From: Symsagittifera roscoffensis
Taxonomy: Eukaryota > Xenacoelomorpha > Acoela > Convolutidae
Assembly (NCBI RefSeq): GCF_963678635.1
Contig: NC_087064.1
Coordinates: forward strand, 39,964,530-40,028,529
Reading direction: 5' to 3'
DNA length: 64,000 nucleotides
Below the pieces are notes generated by a model. The model worked only from the letters and a program-made list of their open reading frames with translations. It ran no database searches and was not told where the DNA came from. Positions 63,996 through 64,000 of this stretch are shown here, in pieces. Each line of letters opens with the position of its first letter. The first letter of the stretch is position 1. A program made the translations under genes and the position numbers.

Positions 63996-64000
63996 AAAAA

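Overview
The window is eukaryotic nuclear DNA, almost certainly from an invertebrate animal. It is AT-rich and intron-rich, full of decayed transposons, and carries minus-strand exons of one animal gene: a voltage-gated potassium channel of the ERG type (KCNH2/6/7, Drosophila seizure, C. elegans unc-103). The species cannot be named from the sequence.

Host gene. Seven exons on the minus strand fit together by splice phase, read from high to low coordinates. They are 62,078-61,829, 61,206-61,067, 60,992-60,774 and 55,094-55,006 (linker between the N-terminal domain and the channel), 21,341-21,213 (end of linker), 16,855-16,635 (S1) and 9,103-8,878 (S2-S3). The PAS end lies beyond the right edge, and S4, pore and cyclic-nucleotide-binding domain lie beyond the left edge. 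An extra exon at 20,417-20,136 starts with its own ATG and ends in the phase needed to join the S1 exon. It looks like an alternative first exon that would make a subunit without PAS and linker.

Intron contents, left to right. 1-5.4 kb: a LINE-type retrotransposon (endonuclease plus reverse transcriptase, minus strand) in two nearly identical tandem copies with ~265-bp satellite-like repeats. 5.4-8.8 kb and 15.2-16.5 kb: tRNA-derived SINE-like repeats and LINE scraps. 9.9-12.9 kb: two more decayed LINEs in opposite orientation. 14.4-22.3 kb: a ~450-bp dispersed family called R2 here.

The 33.7-kb intron between 55,006 and 21,341 holds a degenerate Polinton/Maverick (virus-like DNA transposon). 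It has protein-primed DNA polymerase B on the minus strand (22.4-28.15 kb), interrupted by a LINE with a ~535-bp CT/GA tail. On the plus strand there are unassigned genes (30.4-32.3 kb), a packaging ATPase (32.6-33.2 kb), a small basic protein, and a retroviral-type integrase (34.0-34.6 kb). From 34.7 to 50.5 kb a cassette is repeated about four times: antisense CR1/Jockey-like LINE, capsid protein, small membrane protein, adenovirus-type protease. Every copy carries deletions, frameshifts or stops. The 5' half of the LINE (ORF1 and endonuclease) closes the array at 50.5-52.1 kb.

Right part. 53-57 kb holds satellite-like repeats, a near-perfect hairpin and a MITE-like element. 57.8-59.35 kb holds an LTR-retrotransposon reverse-transcriptase relic between ~100-bp direct repeats. 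62.5-64 kb holds degenerate ~550-bp tandem repeats. Nothing suggests a working bacterial-type system. The notable biology is the channel gene's alternative start and the amplified Polinton capsid/protease cassette.
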